Below the pieces are notes generated by a model. That model saw nothing but the letters and a program-made list of their open reading frames with translations. It was not told the DNA's origin and searched no databases. Positions 34,178 through 44,010 of a DNA stretch of 64,000 nucleotides are shown here, one piece after another. Source of the DNA: JAAYBQ01 sp035403465 (lineage in GTDB: Bacteria; Spirochaetota; UBA4802; UBA5550); contig DAONFG010000002.1 in assembly GCA_035403465.1 (NCBI GenBank), forward strand, positions 124,001-188,000, in the 5' to 3' direction. The position numbers and the translations under genes were made by a program. How positions within the stretch are numbered: position 1 is the stretch's first letter; the number at the start of each line of letters is the position of its first letter.

Positions 34178-35310
34178 GAAAGCCTCCCCCTGAAATCCTC
34201 GTATCCGAAACTTTTTTTATGCAGGACATCTCCGCTCTCCGAATCGTAGTAGATGATATCCGGAAGCTTTATGCCGTTGAATGTATTGGTTTTCACCATT
34301 GTATAGATTGCCATGTCCGTGAACACGACCCTGTCGCCGCGTTTCAGGGGTACAGGGAACGAATAATCACCGATAACGTCGCCTGCAAGACACGAGAGCC
34401 CGCCAAGCCTGTAGGTGTGCGGGTGCACACCCGGTTGGCCAGACCCGGTTATGCAGGGTCTGTAAGGCATCTCTATTACATCGGGCATGTGCGCCGCGGC
34501 AGATGTGTCCAGGATGGCGATCATCCCGTCGTTGTGGACTATATCGAGCACGGTGGACACAAGGAAACCGGCGTTCAGCGCGACTGCCTCGCCCGGTTCA
34601 AGGTAGACCTGGACATTGTATTTGTTCTTGAAGTTTATTATGAGTTCGCAGAGCAGGTCAAGGTCATAGTCAGGCCGTGTTATGTGGTGTCCACCGCCGA
34701 AGTTTACCCACCTGCACTGGTGCAGTAATTCACCAAAGCTGTTTTCAACTGCGGCCAAAGTACGATCCAGCGCATCGGAATTCTTCTGGCACAGGTTGTG
34801 AAAGTGCAGGCCCGATATGAATTCAGGCAGCTGCCCGGGAAAATGGCTGCGGGTTATGCCCAGGCGTGAGTGCTGTCCGCAGGGGTCATATATTTCAATT
34901 TCGGTTTCGCGGTGTTCAGGGTTTATGCGCAGTCCGAATTCTTTTATATCTGAATGCTTTTTAATCTCAGGAAGAAAATGCCTGTACTGCGACAACGAAT
35001 TAAGTACTATGTGGTCTGAAAGCTCCACACATTCTGCAAAGTCCCGGTCACTGTATGCAGCTGCGAATGAATGCACTTCGCCGCGGAAATCCTCGCGCCC
35101 AAGCCTGGCCTCGTGGGGCGAACTTGCGCACGTCCCATCCAGGTATCCCGACACAAGTTTCGCGGCACTGAACATGGCGAACCCCTTGAGTGCAAGGAGT
35201 ATCCTGGCGCCGGTACGGTGCCTGACCGTGTTCAGTGTATCAAGATTTTTTTTCAGCAGCACCCGGTCTATGACAAAGCATGGAGTTTCAAATCCGGAAA
35301 AGTCTGTCAC
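34174..35310 (-). CDS. nspC: Carboxynorspermidine/carboxyspermidine decarboxylase
   Basis: 378 residues of the alanine-racemase-fold (type III) PLP decarboxylases. The PLP lysine is in LALKGFAMF (K42), followed by ASSPHEARLG; the GGG-H motif region is VNFGGGHHITRPDYD, and the C-terminal CLAGDVIGDY gives the active-site Cys. It decarboxylates carboxyspermidine to spermidine. I prefer the GTG at 35310: it overlaps the previous stop as GTGA and has AAGGAG 8 nt upstream. An ATG six codons earlier lacks a ribosome site. Confidence 0.92.
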   Translation of the reverse strand: MTDFSGFETPCFVIDRVLLKKNLDTLNTVRHRTGARILLALKGFAMFSAAKLVSGYLDGTCASSPHEARLGREDFRGEVHSFAAAYSDRDFAECVELSDHIVLNSLSQYRHFLPEIKKHSDIKEFGLRINPEHRETEIEIYDPCGQHSRLGITRSHFPGQLPEFISGLHFHNLCQKNSDALDRTLAAVENSFGELLHQCRWVNFGGGHHITRPDYDLDLLCELIINFKNKYNVQVYLEPGEAVALNAGFLVSTVLDIVHNDGMIAILDTSAAAHMPDVIEMPYRPCITGSGQPGVHPHTYRLGGLSCLAGDVIGDYSFPVPLKRGDRVVFTDMAIYTMVKTNTFNGIKLPDIIYYDSESGDVLHKKSFGYEDFRGRLS

Positions 35311-36485
35311 AGGAACTTCTCCTTCCATGGCAGGCCGTGTTTATTCAGCGCATCCATGAACGGGTCAGGGTCCATCTGCTCCATGTTAAAAACACCCTTC
35401 CCTTTCCACAAGCCCTTCATGACCATCATCGCGCCGATCATAGCAGGCACACCCGTTGTGTACGAAATTGCCTGGGACTGCACCTCGGCGTAGCACTCCT
35501 CGTGGTCGCAGATATTGTATACGTAGTATTCTTTCTCTTTGCCCGATTTTTTCCCTTTAATTACGCAGCCTATACATGTCTTACCTTTTGTGAGCGGACC
35601 CAGTGATGCAGGGTCAGGCAGCAGCGCCTTAAGGAACTGCAGAGGAACAATCTCAACGCCGTTATACTTAACCGGCTCGATTGATGTCATCCCTACATTC
35701 TGCAGAACTTCAAGGTGCTTCAGGTAATTTTCCGAGAAGCTCATCCAGAACTGCGCTCTTTTTATGGTCGGGATGTGTTTCACAAGAGATTCAAGCTCCT
35801 CGTGGTAGAGCCTGTAGATTGTGTATGTGCCCACGTTTTCAGGACATTCAAAAGTTTTTTTCATGGACATGGGAGGAGTTTCTACAAAGTCGCCATTCTC
35901 CCAGTGCCTGCACTCTGCGGTTACCTCGCGGATATTTATTTCGGGATTGAAGTTCGTGGCAAAGTGCTTGCCGTGGCTTCCGCCGTTCACGTCAATTATA
36001 TCGAGTTCTGTGATTTCATCGAAATGGTGTTTCAGCGCGTACGCGGTGTACACGTTGGTCACGCCCGGATCAAACCCTGAACCGAGAAGGGCCATGAGCC
36101 CCGCTTTTTCAAAACGCTCCTGGTACGCCCACTGCCAGGCGTAGCAGAACCTTGCCTCGTCGCGCGGCTCGTAGTTGGCAGTGTCAACATAATGTACGCC
36201 GGTCTCAAGGCAGGCATCCATTATGTGCAGGTCCTGATAAGGGAGCGCCACGTTTATTACAACATCCGGCTTGAAGTCATTTATGAGATGTACAAGTTCA
36301 GGCACGTTGTCCGCGTCGACCCTGGCAGTACGTATGGGCCTTTTTATCTGCGCGGCAATATGTTCACATTTTGAAAGTGTCCTGCTCGCAAGGCATATCT
36401 CTTCAAAAACTTCGGGCACCTGGGCACACTTGTGTGTTACCACCTGCCCCACACCGCCTGCGCCGATAATCAGCACCTTTCCCAT
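35307..36485 (-). CDS. Carboxynorspermidine/carboxyspermidine dehydrogenase (saccharopine-dehydrogenase family)
   Basis: 392 residues. An N-terminal Rossmann domain (VLIIGAGGVGQVV, residues 4-16) binds NADPH, and DVVINVALPYQD, GVHYVDTANYE and GSGFDPGVTNVY are typical of this family. It condenses putrescine with aspartate beta-semialdehyde and reduces the imine to carboxyspermidine. Placed directly before its decarboxylase, with 4-base overlap, and 11 bases after arginine decarboxylase, so the assignment over saccharopine reductase is firm. CAGGAGGAGC-like ribosome site upstream. Confidence 0.92.
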   Translation of the reverse strand: MGKVLIIGAGGVGQVVTHKCAQVPEVFEEICLASRTLSKCEHIAAQIKRPIRTARVDADNVPELVHLINDFKPDVVINVALPYQDLHIMDACLETGVHYVDTANYEPRDEARFCYAWQWAYQERFEKAGLMALLGSGFDPGVTNVYTAYALKHHFDEITELDIIDVNGGSHGKHFATNFNPEINIREVTAECRHWENGDFVETPPMSMKKTFECPENVGTYTIYRLYHEELESLVKHIPTIKRAQFWMSFSENYLKHLEVLQNVGMTSIEPVKYNGVEIVPLQFLKALLPDPASLGPLTKGKTCIGCVIKGKKSGKEKEYYVYNICDHEECYAEVQSQAISYTTGVPAMIGAMMVMKGLWKGKGVFNMEQMDPDPFMDALNKHGLPWKEKFL

Positions 36486-36496
36486 ACAGCTCCTCC

Positions 36497-38416
36497 TTAC
36501 TTTTCGTAGTATGTGTAGCCCCTGAGACCGTTATCATATGCCGTCATGATCTCAAGACGTTCGTTCACCGTAATCTTTCCCTCGCGTATGGCCTGTTCCG
36601 CCATTTCACGGAAATCCACAAGCATCTGCCGCGGATTGTACTCGACGTATGAAAGGACATCGGCCACTGTATCACCCTCAATCTCGCGCACTATGTCGTA
36701 CTGCCCGTTGGGATTTATCCTGACGCTGGCAACATTAGTGTCGCCGAAGAGGTTGTGCAGGTCGCCCAGGGTCTCCTGGTACGCCCCCACAATGAATATC
36801 CCCAGGTAGTATTCGCTCTCCTCTGTAAATTCATGCAGCTGGAGTGTGTGGCGCACATCGTGCATATCAATAAAACTGTCGATCTTGCCGTCGCAGTCGC
36901 ATGTTATGTCAGCAATAACGGCATTGCGCGTTGGTATCTCAGCCAGCCTGTGTATGGGCATTATGGGGAAGAGCTGGTTGATTGCCCAGCTGTCCGGAAC
37001 TGACTGGAACACGGAAAAGTTGCCGTAGTATATGTCAGCAATTGCCAGTTCAATCTCGGAGAGGTCCGGGGGAAACGGTTTCATTTTTTTCTTTTCATTT
37101 GCAATGACGTTCATGATGTACCAGAAAATTGTTTCGGCAAATGAACGTTCTCTTAAACTTATTTTTCCGTGTTTGAACAGCTCGCGCACCTCGTCCCTGT
37201 AGTAAAGGGCGTCGTTGTAGCACTCCTGTATATTTTTCAGTGTCAGGGTGGTGAGTATATAGTATAAATTTTTCACAAGGTCATGCGCGCCCTCCGGGGG
37301 ATTCTCCGGTATCTGCGCCACTTCAAACCTGGCAACGTCAAGCACGTTGAACACGAGCACAGAATAGTAGGCAACAGTTGCCCTCCCCGATTCGGTTACT
37401 ATTGTGGGGTGTGAAATCTTCTCCTCGTTCATAGTGGAGAGTACGATTTCAATTATATCAACACAGTATTCATCAATTGAGTAGTTGCGGCTGCTTGTGA
37501 AATTGGTATTCGAGCCGTCATAGTCCACTGCAAGTCCGCCGCCAAGGTCAAGGTAGCCCATGGGCGCGCCCTCTTTCACAAGGCCTGCGTAAATCCTTGT
37601 GGCCTCAACAACGGCAGAACGTATGTCGCGGATGTTCGGTATCTGCGAACCAAGGTGGTAGTGCAGGAGCTGGAGGCAGTCAAGCATGTTCTTGTTCTTC
37701 AGCAGGTCCACGGCTTCGATAACCTGCGTCGTGTTAAGCCCGAATATACTCCTGTCGCCGCCGGATTCCGTCCAGTGCCCCCCGGCCTTTGAAGAGAGTT
37801 TGATCCTGATCCCCAGGTTAGGCTTGATCTTCAGCTTCTCGGATCTCTGCAGTATCAGTTCGATTTCGCCCGGGATCTCCACCACGAAGAAGCACTTGAA
37901 TCCCATCTTTACCGCGTAAAGGCCCAGGTCAATGAACTCCTCGTCCTTGTAGCCGTTGCATATGAGGCACGCCTCGCGGTCACGCAGTATCGAAAGCGCT
38001 GCGATCAGCTCGGCCTTGCTCCCTACCTCAAGCCCGTGGTGGTAGCGCTGCCCGAACCTTGCAACCTCCTCGACAACCTGCTGCTGCTGGTTTACCTTGA
38101 TGGGGTATACGCCCCGGTACTCTCCCTGGTAGTTCCACTCCTTCATTGCTTTTTTAAAGGATTCATTAATCCGGGAGATCTGGGCATCCAGGATATTTTC
38201 AAAGCGCAGCAGGACAGGCATGTCCAGCCCGCGCTGTTTCAGTCCTGATATTATATCCATAAGGCTGACCTGCGCGTCTGACTTGGACCCGAAAGGGGAG
38301 ATGTTCACCTCGCCCGACTGCGATATGTTAAAATAGCCGGCGCCCCAGCTTTTAATGGCGTAAAGTTCTTCGGATTTGTCAATAGTCCAGCGACCCAGCA
38401 GCTCTTTTTTGATCAT
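36497..38416 (-). CDS. speA: Biosynthetic arginine decarboxylase
   Basis: 639 residues, the usual SpeA length. PLP-binding Lys in YPIKVNQQQQ (near residue 104), glycine-rich phosphate site YLDLGGGLAVDYDG, and the paired HYHLGSQIPN. Converts arginine to agmatine. The frame stays open 47 codons further upstream, but that stretch has no similarity; ATG at 38416 has GGGGGGCGG at 4 nt and begins with the family-like WTIDKSEELYAIKSWGAGYF. First gene of the spermidine operon. Confidence 0.96.
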   Translation of the reverse strand: MIKKELLGRWTIDKSEELYAIKSWGAGYFNISQSGEVNISPFGSKSDAQVSLMDIISGLKQRGLDMPVLLRFENILDAQISRINESFKKAMKEWNYQGEYRGVYPIKVNQQQQVVEEVARFGQRYHHGLEVGSKAELIAALSILRDREACLICNGYKDEEFIDLGLYAVKMGFKCFFVVEIPGEIELILQRSEKLKIKPNLGIRIKLSSKAGGHWTESGGDRSIFGLNTTQVIEAVDLLKNKNMLDCLQLLHYHLGSQIPNIRDIRSAVVEATRIYAGLVKEGAPMGYLDLGGGLAVDYDGSNTNFTSSRNYSIDEYCVDIIEIVLSTMNEEKISHPTIVTESGRATVAYYSVLVFNVLDVARFEVAQIPENPPEGAHDLVKNLYYILTTLTLKNIQECYNDALYYRDEVRELFKHGKISLRERSFAETIFWYIMNVIANEKKKMKPFPPDLSEIELAIADIYYGNFSVFQSVPDSWAINQLFPIMPIHRLAEIPTRNAVIADITCDCDGKIDSFIDMHDVRHTLQLHEFTEESEYYLGIFIVGAYQETLGDLHNLFGDTNVASVRINPNGQYDIVREIEGDTVADVLSYVEYNPRQMLVDFREMAEQAIREGKITVNERLEIMTAYDNGLRGYTYYEK

Positions 38417-38543
38417 GTAACCGCCCCCCTGCGAGATGATGTAAAGCCATGTGAAACGATTGTCCCGGGAAACGGGAAGGATAAAGAACATTTTGGTACA
38501 CGGCCATATTTTACAATAAAAAAAAGACAGGATCAAACAAAAA

Positions 38544-38831
38544 TTAAGGGCGGTCACAAAAACTCCGTTTTTGAGTTCGCAGCGGATAAGGGGACCTGTA
38601 ATGTCTCGTTATCTCAACAAGCGGGTAAAAAAACAACGGTAATGATCCATAGGCAGTAAACATCCACATTGATGCCGGGCACAGGGCATCCTGGTTAACC
38701 TTACCTGAAACTGCCTGCTGCAGAAAAGTCATGAAGACATCCCAGCCGATTCCAATGAATGCAAAAATTATGATACGGAAAACAAGCCCCTGTTTAAACT
38801 CTTCAAATGATAAAATTTTTTTCATAGTCAT
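38544..38831 (-). CDS. Small membrane protein, possibly truncated
   Basis: 95 residues with two hydrophobic segments (about 15-34 and 52-72), the second with MWMFTAYGSLPLFFYPLVE. That phrase resembles a family of longer multi-helix membrane proteins with MW-MF-IYG-x-FFY-P, so the last 20 basic residues after TRHYR may follow a frameshift. The next frame continues with hydrophobic sequence (VFVTALNFCLILSFFYC) for about 40 codons. Whether it is intact cannot be decided here. It lies upstream of speA on the same strand. Confidence 0.5.
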   Translation of the reverse strand: MTMKKILSFEEFKQGLVFRIIIFAFIGIGWDVFMTFLQQAVSGKVNQDALCPASMWMFTAYGSLPLFFYPLVEITRHYRSPYPLRTQKRSFCDRP

Positions 38832-39000
38832 ATCGACCCCGTCATAAATTTTTTATTCAGTTATAAACCTGCTAAAAGCAGGCAGATTCCACCGGCTGTC
38901 CCTGACTATTATATATGATTATTTTATGCGACATAATATTTTTTTCTAAACCGGGATCCATATCTGCCGATAAACATAAAAGAGAATAACCGGTTTAGTC

Positions 39001-39936
39001 ATGAATAAATTCAAAGCGGCATATATATCCATATTCCTGTCTGCGGCAATAGCCCTGACACTGACTGCTGACGCGTCGGTGACTGCAGGCCGGCTCCAGA
39101 GCCTTGTGCTTGACCGCAACCCGGTGCTTAAATCTATCCGCGATGACGTAAAGCGCACCCTGTACACAGTAAAAAGCAGGCGCCCTGAGTCCGAACTCCC
39201 CGAACTTAAATTTTACACATACAGGCTTCAGGGAAAAGAGAACTTCTGGATAGTCCTCTCAAAATGTTCGCTCGACATGGATACGCTCATGTCAGTGAAC
39301 AATCTCACATCACCCTACCAGGTGGGGCCGGGAACCGTGCTCTACATCCCCAACATGAGGGGAGTTATAGTCCAGGGAAAAGAGAAGGAACTCATAAAAA
39401 GGATCCTCCTTGAAGAAAAGATTGAAACCAGGTACCTGAAAGCTATAAACAGGACCGCGACCCTTGATAAAAAATTTATTTTTATTCCGTGCGGCAAGGT
39501 ATCTAAACTTGAAAGGTCTCTTTTCCTCGGCACAGCTTTCCTGTCTCCGCTGAACGGCGGTAAAAAGACATCTGAATTCGGCACACGTAAAGACCCGTTC
39601 AACTCCAAACGAAAAGAATTTCATAAGGGAATCGATGTGGCATGCGAACCCGGAACAGGCATCCGTGCATCGCGTAACGGCAGGGTCGTTTTCAGCGGCT
39701 GGGAAGAGGGGTATGGCAACCTTGTAATAATTGAACACGAGTTCGGATACCAGAGTTATTACGGGCACCTGGGTAAATTTAAAGTCAGGGCGGGTGACGA
39801 GGTTACAACAAACCAGGTCATAGCGTTTTCGGGAAATACGGGAAGATCGACCGGTCCCCACCTTCACTTTGAGATCAGGAAGAACGGGCAGTCGCTCAAT
39901 CCCGGAACATTTATACGCGGCCAGGGACTCTTATAG
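39001..39936 (+). CDS. M23 murein endopeptidase with LysM-like domain
   Basis: 311 residues. Signal peptide (1 to about 25), a LysM-like region (about 75-120, FYTYRLQGKENFWIVLSKC then VNNLTSPYQVGPGTVLYIPN), and a complete M23 domain (about 175-305). The zinc ligands are all present: FHKGIDVA (His and Asp), YYGHLG and GPHLHFEIR. It should cleave peptide crosslinks of murein, in contrast to the degenerate LytM protein at 17.4 kb. No ribosome site is obvious. Its 3' end overlaps convergent ispG by 6 bases. Confidence 0.9.
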   Translation: MNKFKAAYISIFLSAAIALTLTADASVTAGRLQSLVLDRNPVLKSIRDDVKRTLYTVKSRRPESELPELKFYTYRLQGKENFWIVLSKCSLDMDTLMSVNNLTSPYQVGPGTVLYIPNMRGVIVQGKEKELIKRILLEEKIETRYLKAINRTATLDKKFIFIPCGKVSKLERSLFLGTAFLSPLNGGKKTSEFGTRKDPFNSKRKEFHKGIDVACEPGTGIRASRNGRVVFSGWEEGYGNLVIIEHEFGYQSYYGHLGKFKVRAGDEVTTNQVIAFSGNTGRSTGPHLHFEIRKNGQSLNPGTFIRGQGLL

Positions 39937-41010
39937 GCCTGATTCAATCTCGCGGATAAGTTCCTTCACCGCTTCATTAACAGCAACTGTACGTAAAACT
40001 TCACCGCGCGCGAAAAGGACCATCTTCCCGTTCTGGCCGCCCGCGAGTCCGTAATCGGCCTCTTTCGCCTCGCCCGGACCATTCACCTCGCACCCCATTA
40101 CTGCAACTGTTATGTGTTTACCCGAAGTCTTCAGCTTTTCACTGAACCTTGCGGCAAGCTCGGACTCGACCTTCTCCGCGATAGAGAGCAGGTCAATGTC
40201 AGCGGCAGTGCGTCCGCATGTGGGGCACGAAATAATTTTGAACGGTGTATACCTCAGTTCCAGCGACTCAAGAATTTTTCTTCCGGTAACAGCCTCGTTC
40301 ACCGGGTTGCCGGTCATTGAAACGCGGATTGTGTCGCCGATTCCGATGAACAGCAGGTGCCCTATGACAAGCGAGCTCTGCACAATGCATGACAGCCCGT
40401 ACCCTGCCTCTGTCAGACCGATGTGTATGGGGTAACTGCGCGTTTCGGCCATGAGTTTATTGGCATCAATGGTGCTGAATATGTCCGATGATTTTATGGA
40501 AACGACTATGTCTTCAAAACCTGCATCCTCAAATATGCGGATATTCTCCATTGCTGAATCCACAAGGCTCTCCGCCGTAACATGCGAATACTTTTTACGG
40601 TTGATCGATCCGCCGTTGACGCCTATGCGGATCGGCACGCCCTTTGCCTTTGCAGCTGCCACAACCTCGCGAACCTTCCATTCTTCTCCTATGTTCCCCG
40701 GATTGATGCGGATTTTTGCTGCACCTGCCTCTATTGCTGCGATAGCTATGCGGTAATCAAAGTGTATGTCCGCCACCAGCGGTATCTTTACTGCTGATGC
40801 GATAGTACGCAGGTGCGCTGCAGATTTTTCATTGCGGATTGCAAGACGTACAATGTCGACACCGCAGCTTTCCAGTTCATGGATCTGCCTGATGTTCGCC
40901 TCTGTATCCTCTATGGGAATATTTGTCATGGACTGCAGGCTCACAGGGGCGCCTCCTCCGATGAGAAGGTTTCCGGCTTTAACCTGGCGGGTTACTTTCC
41001 TGGTAATCAT
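39931..41010 (-). CDS. ispG: 4-hydroxy-3-methylbut-2-enyl-diphosphate synthase
   Basis: 359 residues, the short bacterial form. TIM-barrel part begins with ITRKVTRQVKAGNLLIGGGAPVSLQSMTN-like sequence (N-terminus), with PLVADIHFDYRIA and RINPGNIG. The [4Fe-4S] cysteines are in ISCPTCGRT and VMGCEVNGPGEA. It makes HMBPP in the methylerythritol phosphate pathway to isoprenoids. Single gene. Confidence 0.96.
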   Translation of the reverse strand: MITRKVTRQVKAGNLLIGGGAPVSLQSMTNIPIEDTEANIRQIHELESCGVDIVRLAIRNEKSAAHLRTIASAVKIPLVADIHFDYRIAIAAIEAGAAKIRINPGNIGEEWKVREVVAAAKAKGVPIRIGVNGGSINRKKYSHVTAESLVDSAMENIRIFEDAGFEDIVVSIKSSDIFSTIDANKLMAETRSYPIHIGLTEAGYGLSCIVQSSLVIGHLLFIGIGDTIRVSMTGNPVNEAVTGRKILESLELRYTPFKIISCPTCGRTAADIDLLSIAEKVESELAARFSEKLKTSGKHITVAVMGCEVNGPGEAKEADYGLAGGQNGKMVLFARGEVLRTVAVNEAVKELIREIESGL

Positions 41011-41162
41011 TTATGTTCTCCGGTTACTGTCATTCCTCAAGGTTTACCCCGGTTACAACAGGGATCAGGCCGGTATGGCAGACTGATAAATATGTTGAAT
41101 ACACCCGGGCAGATAAAAGGTCAATACAATTACATGATAATTTTATGTATGCCATTAATCAG

Positions 41163-41186
41163 AAAAAGCGGCATCTGCCGCTTTTT
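41163..41186 (-). terminator. Intrinsic terminator after the outer-membrane protein gene
   Basis: A compact stem GCGGC, ATCT, GCCGC flanked by A5 and T5 lies 20 bases past the stop of the minus-strand outer-membrane protein gene, symmetrical enough to work on both strands. Confidence 0.8.
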
Positions 41187-41207
41187 CTTTCTGCGTAATG
41201 TTTAATC

Positions 41208-42032
41208 CTACAGGCTCATTCCGAAAGCAGCCCCAGCAGCCCAGTCCCTGTTGTCATCAAGAGCGTCTGTTACAATAAGGTCAAGGTTAAACTTGAACTG
41301 CTTGTCCCTCATGAGAGCAAATCTAAGGCCTGTGTTAAAAGCACCTCTCCATTCTGAATTAGCACCGCCCGGCTCTGTACTGTATGAGTAGTTTGCAAAG
41401 TCGCTTATCCAGTGTACATAATGCTTGAAAATCGAAGGGGCAAAGTCGAGGTCGAATCCCATTGAAAAATCGATATTCTCGTCATCGTGTTCGTTGCTGT
41501 CATCTCCCCAGAATGTATGACCTATTACTATTGTTGTTTCTGCGGGCATTGAGAAGAAATCTCCAGGGTATGTAGCAGCAAAATACAGCTGGTAGTCATT
41601 TCTCTCTTCATCGACACCATTTATATTCATGAGTTGGGCATTCCCGCCGATAGCAAGTCCCTCTGTGAACTCCCACTTTGCGTTCAGGATCATGTCATCG
41701 GTATCATCATCAGTGCCCCAGTCCGGCTGGTCATCATAGGCAAATCCGAATTCAAGGTTGGTCCCGGCTAATCCCAGATGCAGGAGCGCTTTGTAGATTG
41801 TATAATCCCCATGATCATAACTGTAATCATTGCCGTTAACATAATGGGCTGCTACATCAAGGCCTAAGCCTGATCCTTCCCACCCTGTGTGGGACGTAGG
41901 TGTTGCAATAAGACCTGTTGCACCGCCAAGGCTCGGGCTTTTAAAAGCTTCAGCATGCAGAAGTGTAGTGAATGATAGAGTAAATATCACTACTGAAAGC
42001 AGCGAAAAAATATTTTTTACTTTAATTCTCAT
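41208..42032 (-). CDS. Outer membrane beta-barrel protein
   Basis: 274 residues: signal peptide (1 to about 28, ending LLHAEA), then alternating amphipathic strands rich in Gly, aromatic and acidic residues, with Asp-rich loops (WGTDDDTDDM, DDSNEHDDEN) and no cysteine. The start of the mature part, SLGGATGLIATPTSHTG, resembles the opening of YjbH/DUF940-type barrels, although this protein is much shorter. The acidic loops may bind cations. A channel or structural role is inferred. Confidence 0.78.
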   Translation of the reverse strand: MRIKVKNIFSLLSVVIFTLSFTTLLHAEAFKSPSLGGATGLIATPTSHTGWEGSGLGLDVAAHYVNGNDYSYDHGDYTIYKALLHLGLAGTNLEFGFAYDDQPDWGTDDDTDDMILNAKWEFTEGLAIGGNAQLMNINGVDEERNDYQLYFAATYPGDFFSMPAETTIVIGHTFWGDDSNEHDDENIDFSMGFDLDFAPSIFKHYVHWISDFANYSYSTEPGGANSEWRGAFNTGLRFALMRDKQFKFNLDLIVTDALDDNRDWAAGAAFGMSL

Positions 42033-42280
42033 TGAATATATCCTCCATAATAAATTTATCTTAATAGTAATGTCTCGTATCGATTATGCAAGTAAATTTT
42101 AAGTTTTTTGACTAACGGATTACTGTTCATCTCTCCTTGCAAAACATATTCAGGGAAAAAACCGGCCTGTATTCCAGTTTCTCCCGGGGCTGAAAGATTT
42201 TTTTGAACTGTATATAAAAGAGTTGTTCATCCCCGGACAGGTTATTATGTTTAACATCATATCGTTTAACCGGGGGATTT

Positions 42281-43651
42281 ATGAAATTTATTAGGCCGCT
42301 TGTTTATACAATTATTATTATCGCTATTGTTTCCATTTTCACAATACAGGGATTCACGGAAACAGATCAAAACCGGTTGGGAACGATATCCTCAGTGGAC
42401 AATGTTAAAAAAGAGATCTTTGTAAAAAAAGATAAGCCCGGGAGCGAGGTAATTACCGGCGCTAAATTTTATGCCCGGATAGACGGAAAAGTTGTAATGC
42501 TTGAAGCAGTAAATCCAATGTTTGCACAGGTTAAGTGCAGGGCAGTGAACGCATCGGATTTCACCGCGTTCAAAAATGACATGAAAATCTACCTGTACAC
42601 CAGCGATATCAAAGACGAAAATTTAACTCTTACCGATGCGGAACTTGCGGAGAAGGAAAAGTCATTCCTCACAGCTGCGCAGAAAGGAGATACGGCCCGG
42701 GTCCGTTACTTCATACAGGCCGGGGTTAAAATCAACGCAACCACTGGTGAATTCGCGCCGGACCTTTTCACTGGATACAATTCACAGGAATCATCATACT
42801 TTACGGCTCTCCACCTTGCAGCAGTATGGAACAGGGCTGACATCGTTGAGCTTCTGCTCAATGCCGGTGCAGACCATACAACTGGCTATTACACCGCATA
42901 CAGTTATGCGCTTAGCTGCAACAACCTTGACTGCGCAAGGATTTTCATACGCCGCAATGCAGATAAAGGCGCCGACGGTATTACGCCTTTAGTAAGGGCT
43001 GTCATCATCGATGATAAGGCGGCGGTAAAAAAACTTCTGGCAGATGGTTCCGATGTTAACGAAAGGTCCTACGTAAACAGGACCGCGCTGATGTTTGCCG
43101 TTACCGGCGAGATGGCAACTATACTCATTGCCGCCGGCGCAGACCCGAACCTTGTGGATACATTCAACAGCAGCGCACTCTGGAACATGTCAAACAGCGG
43201 ATATATTGAACCTGTAAAGGTGATACTTGGAAAATTCCACGGCAGGGGCCTTGAAGTTGACAACCACGGTTCATACGGCGACACGCCGCTTATGCGCGCT
43301 GCAATGATGGGCTACACAGACATGGTTAAACTGCTGTTCTCCAAAGGTGCCGATATAAATGCTGTAAACGAGTACGGGTCAACGGCTCTTATTCTTTCAG
43401 CAGCCGAGGGCCATACCGATGTTGTCAGCTTCCTGCTGCAGAACGGTGCAGGCGTTAATGCGTCAAATACCAACGGCGATACTGCCCTGATACAGGCGGC
43501 GTACAACGGGCAGAAAAAAGTTGTCGAAATTCTTTTAGAATCAGGTGCAGATGCCGGCATAGCCGCCAGTGACGGTAAAACTGCCGTTGACCTTGCGCAA
43601 GAGAAGGGTTACACCGAGATTGCCGATATGATCAGGGCAAAAACAAAGTAG
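42281..43651 (+). CDS. Exported ankyrin-repeat protein
   Basis: 456 residues with a signal peptide or anchor (about 6-27). Residues about 30-115 form a beta region of unknown kind. From about 125 to the end there are some eight ankyrin repeats, the clearest being TALHLAAVWNRADIVELLL, TPLMRAAMMGYTDMVKLLF, TALILSAAEGHTDVVSFLL and TALIQAAYNGQKKVVEILL. GGGGGA lies 4 nt before the ATG. Probably a periplasmic protein-binding scaffold; partners unknown. Confidence 0.88.
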   Translation: MKFIRPLVYTIIIIAIVSIFTIQGFTETDQNRLGTISSVDNVKKEIFVKKDKPGSEVITGAKFYARIDGKVVMLEAVNPMFAQVKCRAVNASDFTAFKNDMKIYLYTSDIKDENLTLTDAELAEKEKSFLTAAQKGDTARVRYFIQAGVKINATTGEFAPDLFTGYNSQESSYFTALHLAAVWNRADIVELLLNAGADHTTGYYTAYSYALSCNNLDCARIFIRRNADKGADGITPLVRAVIIDDKAAVKKLLADGSDVNERSYVNRTALMFAVTGEMATILIAAGADPNLVDTFNSSALWNMSNSGYIEPVKVILGKFHGRGLEVDNHGSYGDTPLMRAAMMGYTDMVKLLFSKGADINAVNEYGSTALILSAAEGHTDVVSFLLQNGAGVNASNTNGDTALIQAAYNGQKKVVEILLESGADAGIAASDGKTAVDLAQEKGYTEIADMIRAKTK

Positions 43652-44010
43652 AGGGCACATCTTTTCGCGGGCGGGATAAAATTTATCTCATAACTACACA
43701 TCAGGCGATTCCTGTTTATTCGGGGATGTTAACTCTGCCTTTTTTCCAGGAGCTTAATAATATCACGAATTTTCATAACTAAGGATTATAAATTCTTCTG
43801 CATGTTTCAGAAATTAAATAATATACAGATGTATCGCTGTTATTTGCTATGGCGTATATTCATTTTAAATTCCATACAAAATCCTCACTCCTTGAAATTT
43901 CCCGTAATTATTGTACCTTGAATTAATGCGTTTTTTAGACAGTTAAAATCCTTGATTAATATGCACAGTGTTGTTTATTAGCCTTTTTATGCAACCTTGG
44001 AGAAGTTTTA
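43652..44010. other. Intergenic region before lon
   Basis: 359 AT-rich bases with no coding frame that I can support. It must hold the lon promoter. CTTGAAA near 43895 recalls a heat-shock -35, but no matching -10 (CCCCAT-type) is at the right distance. Two weaker TTGAAT/TTGATT hexamers (43918 and 43952) also lack good -10 partners. Confidence 0.5.

Noticed and set aside
41031..41095. CTGTCATTCC near ispG as another end of the 8115-8258 element
   Set aside because: Only about 9 bases match and there is no partner inverted end within 200 bases.
43890..43925. Heat-shock (sigma-32 type) promoter before lon
   Set aside because: CTTGAAA is present but no CCCCAT-like -10 lies 13-15 bases downstream.
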